DNA from: CAYVQU01 sp964453155
Lineage (GTDB): Bacteria > Chloroflexota > Anaerolineae > Anaerolineales > UBA11858
NCBI GenBank assembly: GCA_964453155.1
Contig: CAYVQU010000235.1
Span: 1 to 7,111 of the forward strand
Direction: 5' to 3'
DNA: 7,111 nucleotides
Shown: piece by piece, positions 6,366 to 7,111 of the stretch
Layout of the letters: the number at the start of each line of letters is the position of its first letter
Numbering within the stretch: the stretch's first letter is position 1
The notes under the pieces: model-generated
What the model was told of the DNA's origin: nothing
What the model saw: only the letters and a program-made list of their open reading frames with translations
The model's database searches: none
Program-made: the position numbers and the translations under genes

Positions 6366-6910
6366 AAAACTGGCAAACGCTAGCCCGTCACACGATTTTA
6401 GACCACAGTGAATTCCTGCAGGTTGAGAACCATGTAGTCGAACTCCCTGACGGCACATTGATCGACGATTGGGCCTGGGTAATCACCCCCAATTTTGTCA
6501 ACGTGATCGCGGTGACTGAAGACAACCAAGTGCTCTGCTTTCGCCAATTCAAATACGCTGTCCAAGGGTTGACTCTCGCGCCAGTCGGTGGACATATTGA
6601 TCCGGGTGAAGATCCCCTGGTCGCGGTTCAACGCGAACTTCTCGAAGAAACTGGTTACGAGGCCGCCGAGTGGATCCCTCTGGGCAGTTTTAGCGCCATG
6701 GCCAACCGCGGCGGGGCTACTGGCCATTCTTATTTGGCGCGCGCTGCCCGCCAAGTCACCGAACCCAACAGCGACGACCTCGAAGAACAAGAACTCTTAC
6801 TTCTTGATCTGGACGAGTTCGAGCAAGCCGTCATCCAGGGTGAATTCAAAGTTTTCTCCTGGACCACTACCGCCGCGCTGGCATTGATGCACCTCAAACA
6901 GGATAATTGA
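6362..6910 (+). CDS. Nudix hydrolase, ADP-ribose pyrophosphatase-like
   Basis: This 182-residue cytoplasmic enzyme is predicted to split a nucleoside diphosphate linked to another group, using divalent metal. The Nudix box is complete at residues 77-99: G77, E83, then R91-E92-L-x-E95-E96-x-G98-Y99, so the metal-binding and catalytic glutamates are present. The upstream part (VNVIAVTEDNQVLCFRQFKYAVQG) and the overall length fit the NudF/ADP-ribose pyrophosphatase branch. GGHIDPGE replaces the more usual PAG-type lead-in, so substrate choice is uncertain: ADP-ribose, another NDP-sugar or a similar compound. The start overlaps the preceding stop as ATGA and lacks a ribosome binding site of its own, which points to translational coupling with the TfoX-C gene. 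The protein ends 201 bases before the window ends. Confidence 0.92.
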   Translation: MKNWQTLARHTILDHSEFLQVENHVVELPDGTLIDDWAWVITPNFVNVIAVTEDNQVLCFRQFKYAVQGLTLAPVGGHIDPGEDPLVAVQRELLEETGYEAAEWIPLGSFSAMANRGGATGHSYLARAARQVTEPNSDDLEEQELLLLDLDEFEQAVIQGEFKVFSWTTTAALALMHLKQDN

Positions 6911-6931
6911 CCAAGTGAGCCAGGAATTTAC

Positions 6932-6965
6932 CACGAATTCCACGAATGAAATCAATCGCACGAAT
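6932..6965. repeat. CACGAAT repeat on a 9-base period
   Basis: CACGAAT occurs at 6932, 6941 and 6959, that is at offsets 0, 9 and 27, with a degenerate unit (AATCAATCG) filling the missing slot. It lies 21 bases after the Nudix stop codon. It resembles the CACGAATTACACGAAT-type intergenic repeat known from many bacterial phyla (recall). Confidence 0.6.
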
Positions 6966-6996
6966 GTAAATAATATTTTGGAGAGAATACCAGCAT

Positions 6997-7046
6997 CCTG
7001 AGTAGCGGAGCGTATCGCCTGTGCTGAGCGAAGGTGAAGTGAAGGG
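6997..7046. repeat. Mosaic of two short intergenic repeat motifs
   Basis: CCTGAGTAGCGGAGCGTATCG (6997-7017) runs into CTGTGCTGAGCGAAGGTGAAG (from 7019). Both resemble common dispersed intergenic repeats. The second, on the opposite strand, shares CTTCG..CTCAG wording with 2838-2851 inside the large element between rnz and ftsK. No protein can be read through the area. Confidence 0.45.
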
Positions 7047-7103
7047 TGCGGTTATGAAAAATCAGCAATTCCCGGAATAGGGGCAGTTGAGCTAAGGTGG
7101 AGC

Positions 7104-7108
7104 AGGAG
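7104..7108 (+). promoter_or_regulatory. Possible ribosome binding site of a gene starting beyond the window
   Basis: AGGAG is followed by AAA at the last base of the window, a spacing that would suit a start codon just outside. The start itself cannot be seen, so this is only suggestive. Confidence 0.25.
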
Positions 7109-7111
7109 AAA

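Noticed and set aside
6398..6790. A 130-residue antisense frame over the Nudix gene
   Set aside because: The Nudix box on the plus strand is complete, and the antisense product has no recognisable features.
7054..7080. Small frame beginning at the ATG in the last 60 bases
   Set aside because: It stops after eight codons and has no ribosome binding site.

Overview
The window is ordinary chromosomal housekeeping sequence from a bacterium of middling GC content. Its most distinctive parts are the repeat-packed intergenic gaps. A SpoIIIE/FtsK-type translocase of moderate length, an ElaC-type RNase Z with a TTG start, a hydrophobic GT-C-like protein, and several kinds of palindromic intergenic repeat together suggest a free-living Chloroflexota (Anaerolineae-like) genome. 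That placement is an inference from general resemblance; there is no rRNA or other marker here to prove it.

Layout. Positions 1-145 are non-coding. On the minus strand, rnz (start 2656) and a gene for a multi-pass membrane protein (1717 down to 146) form a tight two-gene unit: the rnz stop codon abuts the next ATG (TAAATG). A 364-base divergent region (2657-3020) separates them from the plus-strand genes. It holds a plausible promoter facing rnz, an extended -10 promoter facing ftsK, and between them a ~190-base palindrome-rich element bounded by perfect 13-base inverted repeats. On the plus strand, ftsK (3021-5408) is followed after 3 bases by a gene for a small protein with one C-terminal membrane helix (5412-5882). 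A 222-base gap carries an imperfect inverted repeat of a widespread intergenic type. Then come a stand-alone TfoX C-terminal-domain protein (6105-6365) and a Nudix hydrolase (6362-6910), which overlap by ATGA. The last 200 bases are a mosaic of short intergenic repeats, possibly ending at the ribosome binding site of a gene beyond the window.

Functionally, RNase Z matures tRNA 3' ends, FtsK moves chromosomal DNA through the division septum, and the Nudix enzyme probably hydrolyses a nucleoside diphosphate derivative such as ADP-ribose. The TfoX-C protein, the tail-anchored protein and the GT-C-like protein have no assignable specific role. I found no new defence, mobile or biosynthetic system. 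The best leads are the perfect five-glycine ladder in the helix of the protein after FtsK, the element lodged between the two divergent promoters, the histone-tail-like N terminus of FtsK, and the TfoX-C/Nudix coupling.
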